In this document: one piece after another, positions 1 through 6,604 of the stretch | Layout: every line of letters starts with the position of its first letter | Position numbering within the stretch: position 1 is the stretch's first letter | Assembly (NCBI GenBank): GCA_029938635.1 | Contig: JAOZUQ010000004.1 | Location: 72,513-123,038, forward strand | Source of the DNA: Candidatus Aminicenantota bacterium | GTDB taxonomy: Bacteria > Acidobacteriota > Aminicenantia > UBA2199 | Length of the DNA stretch: 50,526 nt | Reading direction: 5' to 3' | The notes under the pieces: generated by a model | The model's input: the letters and a program-made list of their open reading frames with translations, nothing else | Told to the model about the DNA's origin: nothing | Databases searched by the model: none | Translations under genes and position numbers: made by a program

Positions 1-546
1 CAATTTAAGGCTTGATCTTCCTGAAAGATAAAGATATACCGGAAATCCTACAAGCAGATAGAGAATACCGGCAAATGATTGTGTTAATACAAGGTTGAAG
101 ATACCAGTCAGGAACAAGATAATCCAGAATATTTTTGCCCCATTTCCTTTTGAATTTATAAGATAATGAAATATTGCCAGCAGGAGAACGGCACATATGA
201 AAGTGTATAAAGTGGGAAGAGTAAAAATTGAAAATATCCTGCCGCTTTCCACTCTTTCCCTCATTGCTTTCGAAATCGCTGAAATACCAGAATCCATACT
301 GCTCAGGTAAATCGGGAACAATATATATTTCTGAATAATTCCATATGAAAATATCAGAGGAGAAATGACTGCGGTAAGAGTGATGAATATTTTTTTCAGA
401 TCAATATATCTTAAAAGAGAAAAAAGGGAGACAAAAAATAAAAAAAATAAGGTTCTCTCGAAAAATGCTATTTTAATTTCACTTACAGAATAATTAATAA
501 TGAGAAAGAACAGAATTAAAAACAGATAAAATATTTTCCTGGTCAA
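1..546 (-). CDS. O-antigen ligase/polymerase-like membrane protein, partial (C-terminus outside window)
   Basis: An uninterrupted minus-strand frame of 182 codons runs off the left edge. It opens with TTG at 546, the first usable start after an in-frame stop three codons upstream; there is no clear ribosome binding site. The product is strongly hydrophobic, with helices near residues 3-20, 28-44, 50-68, 110-130 and 140-175. The segment SGRIFSIFTLPTLYTFIC resembles the R-x-F-(S/T)-x-F loop followed by a membrane helix in O-antigen ligase/Wzy-type proteins (Wzy_C). Such proteins act in the inner membrane, joining or polymerising surface polysaccharide. The family call rests on this pattern and the topology only. 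It could instead be another polytopic glycan enzyme. Confidence 0.6.
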   Translation of the reverse strand, partial: MTRKIFYLFLILFFLIINYSVSEIKIAFFERTLFFLFFVSLFSLLRYIDLKKIFITLTAVISPLIFSYGIIQKYILFPIYLSSMDSGISAISKAMRERVESGRIFSIFTLPTLYTFICAVLLLAIFHYLINSKGNGAKIFWIILFLTGIFNLVLTQSFAGILYLLVGFPVYLYLSGRSSLKL

Positions 547-569
547 GATTCAGGGATGAATGTTTAGAT

Positions 570-612
570 AAAAAAAAACGGCTGGTAAAAATACCAGCCG
601 TTCTTTTTTTTT
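570..612 (-). terminator. Rho-independent terminator after the first pilin gene (bidirectional)
   Basis: An 11-bp perfect stem, AACGGCTGGTA with TACCAGCCGTT (577-587 and 592-602), encloses a 4-nt loop. It is flanked by A-runs on the left and T-runs on the right, so it can terminate in both directions. It lies about 10 bases past the stop codon of the pilin gene and separates it from the O-antigen ligase-like gene. Confidence 0.9.
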
Positions 613-622
613 AAATTTAGTA

Positions 623-1081
623 CTACTTTACTCTAGGGCCGTAAACAAAAGCGCCGTTTGAATAGGTAATATCGAAGTCAAAATGTGTCAGAGAATTAAC
701 TATGTATTCTCCTTCCTGAGCAAATCCTGCATAAGAGTTATCTCTTCCGCCTGATCCGATAGAATAGATGTCACGATTTGTAGCATCACGTTCATATGCC
801 CATGCTCCGCCCCATGCATCTGATGCCGGGAATTTCTTAATGTGGAAAGCTCTGATGCTAGCTCCGCCGAAGCCAGCTGCGTCAAGACCATTTGGTGCGA
901 TATAATTATCTGTCATGTAAGACTCAACTGCTGTTCCGATAGATTTCATATCACCCATAGTAGCTTTTTGTTTACTCTTCTGAATCGCAGTAAGCAAATT
1001 CGGTATGGCAATAGCAGCAACAATACCGATAATAGCAACAACGATAAGAAGCTCAATTAATGTAAAACCTTTTTTGTTCAT
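623..1081 (-). CDS. Type IV pilin / GspG-like pseudopilin (first of tandem pair)
   Basis: A 152-residue prepilin-like protein. A very short basic leader, MNKKG, is followed by the prepilin peptidase motif G^FTLIE with the conserved Glu at mature position 5 and a hydrophobic N-terminal helix (IVVAIIGIVAAIAIPNLL). The C-terminal half contains DAWGGAWAYERD and YSIGSGGRD, like the beta-sheet ending of major pseudopilins such as GspG and of similar-length pilins. After processing it would be assembled into a pilus or pseudopilus through the inner membrane. No assembly genes (pilB, C, Q or D) are nearby. A strong GGAGG ribosome site lies just upstream. A sigma-54 promoter precedes the gene and a terminator follows it, so it is probably transcribed alone. 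Pilus and type II secretion roles cannot be separated here. Confidence 0.9.
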   Translation of the reverse strand: MNKKGFTLIELLIVVAIIGIVAAIAIPNLLTAIQKSKQKATMGDMKSIGTAVESYMTDNYIAPNGLDAAGFGGASIRAFHIKKFPASDAWGGAWAYERDATNRDIYSIGSGGRDNSYAGFAQEGEYIVNSLTHFDFDITYSNGAFVYGPRVK

Positions 1082-1112
1082 ATTAAATCCTCCTTCGAAT
1101 TTGCTTTAGTAT

Positions 1113-1129
1113 AGCAAAAAGCTTGCCAA
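1113..1129 (-). promoter_or_regulatory. Predicted sigma-54 promoter of the first pilin gene
   Basis: On the minus strand the site reads TTGGCAAGCTTTTTGCT. The -24 GG and -12 GC are separated by exactly 10 bases, and nearly all consensus positions of YTGGCACGN4TTGCW match. It lies 32 bases upstream of the pilin start codon. RpoN control of pilA genes is well established in Proteobacteria; its operation here is inferred. Confidence 0.8.
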
Positions 1130-1201
1130 GTGTTTTCGCTGCTCTATAACGTTAGAATTTTACAGGGTCTTCGATAAAAGGCGATAAAGTGTCATGGTGT
1201 T

Positions 1202-1216
1202 TGACAAAATTTGTCA
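1202..1216. repeat. Short perfect inverted repeat between the pilin genes
   Basis: TGACAAA-A-TTTGTCA, with 7-bp arms, sits 2 bases past the stop codon of the second pilin gene. Further out, TAAAGTG and CACTTTA extend the dyad imperfectly. It has no T-run, so it is a poor intrinsic terminator. It may be an operator for the downstream pilin promoter or an mRNA 3'-end structure. Confidence 0.4.
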
Positions 1217-1218
1217 CT

Positions 1219-1677
1219 TTACTTGACTTTCGGGCCATATACAAAAACTCCAACTGAAAATATAATATCATTTCCAAAATTTTCCAGTGAATTTGTGATA
1301 TATGAACCCTCCTGGTCAAATCCATCAAATACTCCGTCCCTGCAGGGAGCCCCTATTGAATACACATCACGAATTGACGTGTCTCTAATATATGTCCAGG
1401 TATTCCCCCATGCATCTTCAGCAGGGAACTTCTTCATATGAAATGATCTGATGCCTGCACCTCCAAATCCTGCAGCTGTAAGACCTGTAGGGGCTAAATA
1501 ATTGTCGGTAATGTAAGATTCAACTGCTGTCCCGATAGCTTTCATATCACCCATTGTTGCTTTCTGCTTACTTTTCTGAACTGCTGTCAATAGATTCGGT
1601 ATTGCTATGGCTGCTACAATTCCGATTATTGCAACTACTATAAGTAATTCTATGAGAGTGAAACCTTTTCTCCTCAT
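1219..1677 (-). CDS. Type IV pilin / GspG-like pseudopilin (second of tandem pair)
   Basis: Starting at the ATG at 1677, this is a 152-residue protein of the same length and plan as its neighbour. It has the leader MRRKG, then FTLIELLIVVAIIGIVAAI, and a C-terminal GspG-like part with DAWGNTWTYIRD and YSIGAPCRD. This start is preferred over the in-frame ATG at 1683 and the longer upstream extension. The AGGAG ribosome site lies 7 bases before 1677 but only one base before 1683, and the short basic leader matches the paralogue. The two pilins are almost identical in the N-terminal helix and diverge in the last third, so they arose by tandem duplication. It has its own sigma-54-like promoter, so expression may differ from the first copy. 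A Cys near residue 115 is absent from the paralogue. Confidence 0.88.
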   Translation of the reverse strand: MRRKGFTLIELLIVVAIIGIVAAIAIPNLLTAVQKSKQKATMGDMKAIGTAVESYITDNYLAPTGLTAAGFGGAGIRSFHMKKFPAEDAWGNTWTYIRDTSIRDVYSIGAPCRDGVFDGFDQEGSYITNSLENFGNDIIFSVGVFVYGPKVK

Positions 1678-1710
1678 TTGCATTCTCCTATACTTCTTCC
1701 ATAAGAGAAT

Positions 1711-1728
1711 GCAATTTAGATTCCACAT
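1711..1728 (-). promoter_or_regulatory. Predicted sigma-54 promoter of the second pilin gene
   Basis: The minus strand reads TGTGGAATCTAAATTGCA. GG at 1723-1724 and GC at 1711-1712 are separated by 10 bases, with the TTGC block conserved. The -24 element is weaker than in the neighbouring promoter (TGGAA instead of TGGCA). It ends 33 bases before the chosen start codon. Confidence 0.6.
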
Positions 1729-1837
1729 GTGACAATCATTAGATAAACCGGGATAAATGCGCGCTTGTAAATTAATTAAATATGGTTTTTTTTAGTTCAA
1801 TTCTGTGAAGAATATATGAAATTCTGAAAAACAGATA

Positions 1838-3208
1838 TCAGAAGTACTCTTCAGATGAGTCATAATTGTGGAATTTAGTGAATTTGTCCTGGAATGCCAG
1901 CTCTATCTTTCCTGTCGGGCCATTTCTCTGTTTTGCAATTATCAGATCTGCGATACCCTTTCTTTCTGTCTCTTTTTCATTCTGTTCATCTCTGTGGAGG
2001 AACATGATCACGTCTGCATCCTGTTCAATAGCTCCACTCTCCTTCAGGTCTGATAATTGATATTTTACTCCGCCATCCCTTCTTGATCCCCTTTGTTCGG
2101 GAGACCTGTTCAACTGTGCCATTGCAACAACAGGTATCTCAAGCTCTTTTGCCAGCTCCTTTAATGATGCTGATATGATCGCAACTTCCTGTGCTCTTGA
2201 ATCATTCCTTCTTAAGTTCTCACCGGTGACCTTCATTAGCTGAAGGTAATCTACAAAAACTATATCCAGCCCGCTCTCTCTTTTCAGTCTCCTTGCTCTG
2301 GTTTTCATTTCAAGGATTGACAATGTAGCAGAATCATCAATATAAATCTTGCTTTTTGAAAGTGCTTCAGCAGCCAGTTCGAGTTTTTTCCATTCCTGTT
2401 TTGTAAGGCTGTATTTTCCCCGAACCAGGGCACTCATATTTACCTCGGCTTCAGTTGCCAGTAGTCTGAGCATTATCTGAAGTTTTGACATTTCAATGGA
2501 GAAGAAGCCGACAGACTTATTTCCTCTGATCGCAACATTGGAAGCTATGTTCAGGCCAAGGGCTGTTTTACCCATTGAAGGCCTTGCCGCAATTATGATG
2601 AGATCGGAGCTTTGAAATCCACCGGTCATGTCGTCCAGTTCATAAAATCCCGATTTTAATCCTCCGGAATCTCCATGTTTCTGAATCTCTTTGATCTTCT
2701 TAATAGTATCAGGGACAATTCTATCCGAAGATTTGAATCCATCATCTATCTCTGCTCCGGCGATCTTTATGATATCATCCTGAAGTTTAGCAAGAATTGA
2801 TCTGACATCGGCTTTAGGCTCAAGCCCGCTGGAAATAACTTCAGTAGAAGTGTTAATGATCTTTCTGAGTACAGATCTCTCCTTTACAATATCAACATAG
2901 TCTGAAATTTCAAAATTTTCTGGGATACCGTCAGTTAATGAATTAAGATAAGCATATCCCCCGACAAATTTTAGTTCATCTTTTCCCAGATGTTCTCCGA
3001 CTGTCAGTGTGTCGGCTTTGGTCCCGGTTTCATAAACATTGTATATAGCAGCTGCAATGGTCTTATTGGAAGTGCGGTAAAAATCATCTGAATTTATGTC
3101 ATTGAAAACAAGATCAATATATCTGTTATTGATTAACATAACTCCCAACACAGCTTTTTCAGCATGTTCGCTGCCTGGGAGCTTTGTTGTATCTGAAGAA
3201 TTATTCAC
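1838..3208 (-). CDS. dnaB: Replicative DNA helicase DnaB
   Basis: A 456-residue protein with the two-domain DnaB layout. The N-terminal helical domain (about 10-150) opens with EHAEKAVLGVML. The RecA-like ATPase carries Walker A RPSMGKTALG at about 209-218 and the Walker B region DIVFVDYLQLM near 325. The later motifs AMAQLNRSPEQR and IEQDADVIMFLHRD are also present. It acts as a hexameric helicase unwinding DNA at the replication fork. The start overlaps the end of rplI by 8 bases, indicating translational coupling in the rpsF-rpsR-rplI-dnaB operon, a very common arrangement. Length and motifs are normal and no intein is present. Confidence 0.98.
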   Translation of the reverse strand: MNNSSDTTKLPGSEHAEKAVLGVMLINNRYIDLVFNDINSDDFYRTSNKTIAAAIYNVYETGTKADTLTVGEHLGKDELKFVGGYAYLNSLTDGIPENFEISDYVDIVKERSVLRKIINTSTEVISSGLEPKADVRSILAKLQDDIIKIAGAEIDDGFKSSDRIVPDTIKKIKEIQKHGDSGGLKSGFYELDDMTGGFQSSDLIIIAARPSMGKTALGLNIASNVAIRGNKSVGFFSIEMSKLQIMLRLLATEAEVNMSALVRGKYSLTKQEWKKLELAAEALSKSKIYIDDSATLSILEMKTRARRLKRESGLDIVFVDYLQLMKVTGENLRRNDSRAQEVAIISASLKELAKELEIPVVAMAQLNRSPEQRGSRRDGGVKYQLSDLKESGAIEQDADVIMFLHRDEQNEKETERKGIADLIIAKQRNGPTGKIELAFQDKFTKFHNYDSSEEYF

Positions 3209-3713
3209 TTTCTTCTGGTTCTGGTTTCTCTTCCGGCTTTTCTTCCGGCTTTTTCTCCGTTTCCTCTTCTCCTTCCTTGCTGACTTCTATCTTCAGTTGA
3301 GCTTCAACATCTTCATATAATTTGATTCTGCAGATAAATTCACCCAGTTTTTTTATAGGCTCATCGAGATGAATTTTCTTTCTCTCAATCTCTACTCCTA
3401 ATTCAATAAGTTTTTTCTCGATCTCAAGAGTAGTTACTGATCCGAACAGGACATCATTTTCGCCTGCTTTCTTAGTGATCTCGATTTTTAGCGCTTCGAT
3501 CCTGGTCTTCTGTTCCTCAGCTGAAAGTTTCTCTATTTCACGCTGCTTATCCATTTTCTTTTTTCTGTGGACCATGATCTCAAGATTGTGTTTAGTTACT
3601 TCAAGAGCAAAATTGTTGGGGAACAGGTAGTTCCTGGCATATCCCGGTTTAACATCGATCTGATCACCGACTTTTCCGAGTTTTTCTATATCTGCATTCA
3701 ATAAAACTTTCAT
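3201..3713 (-). CDS. rplI: Large ribosomal subunit protein bL9 with charged C-terminal tail
   Basis: The product has 170 residues from the ATG at 3713, which has AGGAGAGG at a suitable distance. A longer frame from 3734 would overlap rpsR and add a non-conserved NPGEDK stretch, so it was rejected. The N-terminal domain is typical bL9: MKVLLNADIEKLGKVGD, then KPGYARNYLFPNNFA. The long helix and C-terminal RNA-binding domain follow, with GENDVLFGSVT. After about residue 148, where other bL9 proteins end, there is a Glu/Lys/Pro tail (KKPEEKPEEKPEPEESE). Similar acidic or charged tails occur on the S6 and L25 proteins of the same operon. Confidence 0.97.
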   Translation of the reverse strand: MKVLLNADIEKLGKVGDQIDVKPGYARNYLFPNNFALEVTKHNLEIMVHRKKKMDKQREIEKLSAEEQKTRIEALKIEITKKAGENDVLFGSVTTLEIEKKLIELGVEIERKKIHLDEPIKKLGEFICRIKLYEDVEAQLKIEVSKEGEEETEKKPEEKPEEKPEPEESE

Positions 3714-3714
3714 T

Positions 3715-3987
3715 TTATCCTCTCCTGGATTCAATAAACTTGATAAGGGCCATGTGCCTTGCCTGTTTTATTGCTTTACTGAGCTGCTTCTGATGGTAAG
3801 CACATGTCCCGGTAACTCTGGCAGGAAGAATTTTTCCTGTCTCGAGAATATAGCTTCCCAGGTCGGATGATTTTTTGTAATCGATGAATCTGATACGATC
3901 CTTGCAGAATGAGCAATATTTTTTCTTTGAAAAGTATTGTTTCTTAGGGAATCTCGAAGGCCTTGATGGTTTATTTGGTCTCAGCAT
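3715..3987 (-). CDS. rpsR: Small ribosomal subunit protein bS18
   Basis: A 90-residue protein with the S18 core KKYCSFCKDRIRFIDYK near 22-38 and the helix HQKQLSKAIKQARHMALI. Two N-terminal Cys (CSFC) and the later C-x-x-H of TCAYHQ suggest the zinc-ribbon (C+) form of S18. In the ribosome it pairs with S6 on the platform. The start has GAGGAGG 7 bases upstream, located inside the end of rpsF, with which it overlaps by 17 bases. This tight overlap suits coupled production of the S6:S18 pair. Confidence 0.97.
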   Translation of the reverse strand: MLRPNKPSRPSRFPKKQYFSKKKYCSFCKDRIRFIDYKKSSDLGSYILETGKILPARVTGTCAYHQKQLSKAIKQARHMALIKFIESRRG

Positions 3988-4870
3988 TTTCTACCTCCTC
4001 TTCAGTTTTTTCCTCTTTTTTCGTAGTTGTTTTTTTTGCGGGAGCCTTTTTAGGCTTCTGGGGTTTTTCTTCTTCAGTTTTCTCTTCTTTTACTTTTTCC
4101 TCTTCAACTTTCTTCTCTTTCTTAACAGTTTTCTTTGCTATTGTTTTTGCTTCTTTCTTTTCTGCGGGCTTCTCTGCTTTTTCCACTTTTGTTTCAACTT
4201 TTTCTTCTTTAACTACAGCTTCTTTTTCCACTTTCGTTTCAACTTTTTCTTCTTTAACTACAACTTCTTTTTCCACTTTCGTTTCAACTTTCTCTTCTTT
4301 AACTTCAGCCTCTTTTTCCACTTTCGTTTCAACTTTCTCTTCTTTAACTACAGCTTCTTTTTCCACTTTCGTTTCAACTTTTTCTTCTTTAACTACAACT
4401 TCTTTTTCCACTTTCGTTTCAACTTTCTCTTCTTTCACTGCTTCTTTCTTGACAGTTTCAGCCGGTTTAGGTGTAACTGGAGCAGGCCTTCCTGACTGAC
4501 GTTCTCTGTCAGATTCAGGTTTTCTGGAAAATCTTTCGATCCTTTTCCATTTTTTCTCCAGCTTGTTGGTCTTTTTAAGCTTGTCATCAAGGCGAATAAC
4601 GATAAATCTCATTACTTTTTCGTTTAACTTCAACCTTCTTTCGACAGCGGCAATTACATCACCGGGTGATAGTGTTTTAATAAAAACATAGATACCTTCA
4701 TTATGTTTTTCAATCGGATAAGCGAGAGCCTTCCGGCCCCAGTCATCGACATTCTCAATTGAACCGTTACCCTTTGTCAGGATATCGGTAATTGATGTTT
4801 TGATCTTTTCCGCTTCTTCGTCAGCGGTCTCAGGATTGATAATAAATCCTATTTCATACTCTCTTTTCAT
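3971..4870 (-). CDS. rpsF: Small ribosomal subunit protein bS6 with a very long repetitive charged tail
   Basis: The product has 299 residues, whereas bS6 is usually 95-140. Residues 1-95 are a normal S6 domain: REYEIGFIINP, DDWGRKALAYPIEKHNEG and NEKVMRFIVIRLD. The remaining 200 residues are low-complexity Lys/Glu-rich sequence. Its core is six near-identical 15-residue units of the type KEEKVETKVEKE(V/A)(V/E)V, flanked by Ala/Lys/Pro-rich linkers such as KKAPAKKTTTKKEEK. Such a region is probably disordered or a charged single helix. The start has a strong AGGAGG site. The frame stays open through the repeats and the downstream rpsR start overlaps the end, so the extension is probably real rather than an assembly error. 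The function of the tail is unknown. Confidence 0.95.
   Translation of the reverse strand: MKREYEIGFIINPETADEEAEKIKTSITDILTKGNGSIENVDDWGRKALAYPIEKHNEGIYVFIKTLSPGDVIAAVERRLKLNEKVMRFIVIRLDDKLKKTNKLEKKWKRIERFSRKPESDRERQSGRPAPVTPKPAETVKKEAVKEEKVETKVEKEVVVKEEKVETKVEKEAVVKEEKVETKVEKEAEVKEEKVETKVEKEVVVKEEKVETKVEKEAVVKEEKVETKVEKAEKPAEKKEAKTIAKKTVKKEKKVEEEKVKEEKTEEEKPQKPKKAPAKKTTTKKEEKTEEEVENAETK
4181..4445. repeat. Six tandem copies of a 45-bp coding minisatellite in rpsF
   Basis: Units start at 4181, 4226, 4271, 4316, 4361 and 4406. Each begins TTCCACTTT(T/C)GTTTCAAC on the plus strand and differs from the others by only a few bases. The unit length is a multiple of three, so copy number can change by slippage without shifting the rpsF frame. 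This is a plausible length-variable locus. Confidence 0.95.
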
Positions 4871-4891
4871 TTTACCTCCTTTTGGTTTATA

Positions 4892-4914
4892 GCCTTCCTT
4901 CTAAAAAGGAAAGC
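4892..4914 (-). promoter_or_regulatory. Weak hairpin between rplY and rpsF
   Basis: On the minus strand, TTCCTT and AAGGAA arms enclose a short T-rich loop in the 61-base gap ahead of the rpsF ribosome site. It could be a leader structure or attenuator for rpsF. I see no CCG-type S6:S18 motif, so no autoregulatory role is claimed. Confidence 0.3.
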
Positions 4915-4931
4915 AAAGAGTGTTATGTATA

Positions 4932-5648
4932 TTATTTTTTCTCTTTGGGTTTCTTTTCTTCTCCGGTAGATTCTGAAGGTTTCTTTTCTGTATCGGCTCC
5001 ATCTTTGCCTTCTTCTCCTTCTTCTCCTTCTTCTCCTTCCACGCCCTCTTCTCCTTCTTCTTCCTCTTCAACAACTTCTTCCTCAACGGCACCCTTCACT
5101 GCGACTGTGCAAATTACCCTGGTCGGACTTGAGACCAGATCCACATCATCATCAAATTCGATTATATCAAATTTCAGTGAATTCCCTATATGAAGGTCGG
5201 TCACATCAATCTCGATCTTGCTTGGAATCTTGTGTGGGAGACATCTGAGGTCAATCTCTCTGTTTACATGGTCCAGTATCCCCTCTTCTAATCTGACCCC
5301 TATCGGTTCTCCGATCAGAATGATAGGAACACTTACTTCTATCTTCTTTTTGAGATCGATTCTTATGAAATCTGCATGTATTACTTTATCTGAAAGGTAG
5401 TCATATTGAAGGTCTTTCAACATTGCGTCAACCTCGATCTTGTCTCTTTTTATCTTAAGGATTGTATTTTCACCCATTTTTGATTTCAGGATAATTTTTA
5501 TATCATCCATATTTATTGAAATGGGGATAGAGTCCTTATTTTCTCCATAAATTATTGCTGGGATCTTGTTCTCTCTACGGATTCTTTTCGCGACCTGTTT
5601 CCCAACCTCATTTCTTGATTCAGCTTTAACTTCTATTATATTTTCCAT
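4932..5648 (-). CDS. rplY: Large ribosomal subunit protein bL25 (CTC family) with acidic tail
   Basis: The 238-residue product has the N-terminal 5S rRNA-binding domain: VKAESRNEVGKQVAKRIRRE, IPAIIYGENK and VIHADFIRIDL. The CTC-type C-terminal beta domain follows to about residue 185. The last 50 residues are almost entirely Glu, Gly, Lys and Asp (EEEVVEEEEEGEEGVEGEE onward). The start at 5648 has an AGAGGTG ribosome site. It lies between prs and rpsF as in many bacteria, but pth, which usually follows rplY, is missing. The acidic tail is longer than in most CTC proteins and parallels those on S6 and L9. Confidence 0.96.
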   Translation of the reverse strand: MENIIEVKAESRNEVGKQVAKRIRRENKIPAIIYGENKDSIPISINMDDIKIILKSKMGENTILKIKRDKIEVDAMLKDLQYDYLSDKVIHADFIRIDLKKKIEVSVPIILIGEPIGVRLEEGILDHVNREIDLRCLPHKIPSKIEIDVTDLHIGNSLKFDIIEFDDDVDLVSSPTRVICTVAVKGAVEEEVVEEEEEGEEGVEGEEGEEGEEGKDGADTEKKPSESTGEEKKPKEKK

Positions 5649-5659
5649 ACTTCACCTCT

Positions 5660-6604
5660 CTATTTGAATAATTTTGAAACTGATGTTTCTTTATTAATAC
5701 TGCATATTGCCTGTGAAAAAAGATCAGAGACTGAAAGCACTTCTATTTTTTTGCTTGCAGCCAGTTCTTCCATCAGAGGAATTGAATCTGTTATAAAAAG
5801 CTTTTCTATCGGGGAATCAGATAATTTTTCAAGTGCCTTGCCCGAAAGTATCCCATGTGTACAGGCAGCATAAATCTTTTTTGCACCTTTCTTTTTAAGA
5901 GCCTTGACGGTTTCGGTCATTGTCCCTGCTGTATCAACTATATCATCAACTATTATTGTATTTTTATTTTTCACATCGCCGATAATGTGCATTATCTCTG
6001 CTACATTAGCTTCCGCTCTTCTTTTATCTGCTATTGCAAGTCCGGCTTTGAGTTTTTGTGAAAATATTCTTGCTCTTTCCACACCACCGGCATCGGGTGA
6101 TACTATTACAAGATCTTTCAGCTTCATCTTTTTGAAATGGGATATAAAGATGGGCAGAGCCATCAGATTGTCTACCGGAATGTTGAAAAAACCCTGGATC
6201 TGGTTTGCATGAAGGTCAATTGCAAGTATCCTTGAAAATCCTGAGGTCTCCAGAAGATCTGCAATAAGTTTTGCAGAGATCGGGACTCTCGGCCTGTCTT
6301 TCCTGTCCTGTCTTGCATATGCGTAATAAGGTATTACTGCGGTTATCCTTCTTGCAGATGCTCTCTTGAAAGCATCACACATCAGGAGGAGTTCCATGAT
6401 GTGAAAATTAATATCTTTCGTAAAAGACTGGATTATGAATACATCTGCACCTCTGACATTCTCCCAGCTCTGGAACCTTATTTCACCATCGGAAAAAGTG
6501 CCCAGACTTGATTGACCCAGTTTTTTTTTCAATTTGCCCACTATCTTTTTTGCAAGTTGAGGATTGGATGAACCGGAAAAGATCAGATATTTATTATTTG
6601 TCAT
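5660..6604 (-). CDS. prs: Ribose-phosphate pyrophosphokinase (PRPP synthetase)
   Basis: The product has 314 residues starting MTNNKYLIFSG at 6604. It makes PRPP from ribose 5-phosphate and ATP for nucleotide, histidine and tryptophan synthesis; purL, purB and pyrE in this window use PRPP directly or through their pathways. Visible signatures are SLGTFSDGEIRFQ, PYYAYARQDRKD (ATP site), AIDLHANQIQGFF, VSPDAGGVERAR and the PRPP loop VDDIVDTAGTM near 215-226. A longer frame from 6679 reads through tRNA-Gln and was rejected. The ribosome site AGGA lies at 6612-6615 and includes the last bases of the tRNA. The start codon overlaps the ispE-frame stop as ATGA. Confidence 0.98.
   Translation of the reverse strand: MTNNKYLIFSGSSNPQLAKKIVGKLKKKLGQSSLGTFSDGEIRFQSWENVRGADVFIIQSFTKDINFHIMELLLMCDAFKRASARRITAVIPYYAYARQDRKDRPRVPISAKLIADLLETSGFSRILAIDLHANQIQGFFNIPVDNLMALPIFISHFKKMKLKDLVIVSPDAGGVERARIFSQKLKAGLAIADKRRAEANVAEIMHIIGDVKNKNTIIVDDIVDTAGTMTETVKALKKKGAKKIYAACTHGILSGKALEKLSDSPIEKLFITDSIPLMEELAASKKIEVLSVSDLFSQAICSINKETSVSKLFK

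Noticed and set aside
5-196. A 63-residue minus-strand frame at the left edge
   Set aside because: It is out of frame with the much better hydrophobic reading frame covering 1-546 and has no family-like features.
4181-4445. Regular repeats that might be taken for a CRISPR array
   Set aside because: The units abut without spacers, are in frame and encode the charged tail of S6.
3884-4495. Long plus-strand frames opposite rpsF, rich in Phe and Ser
   Set aside because: They are mirror images of the Lys/Glu-rich repeat region and have no signals of their own.
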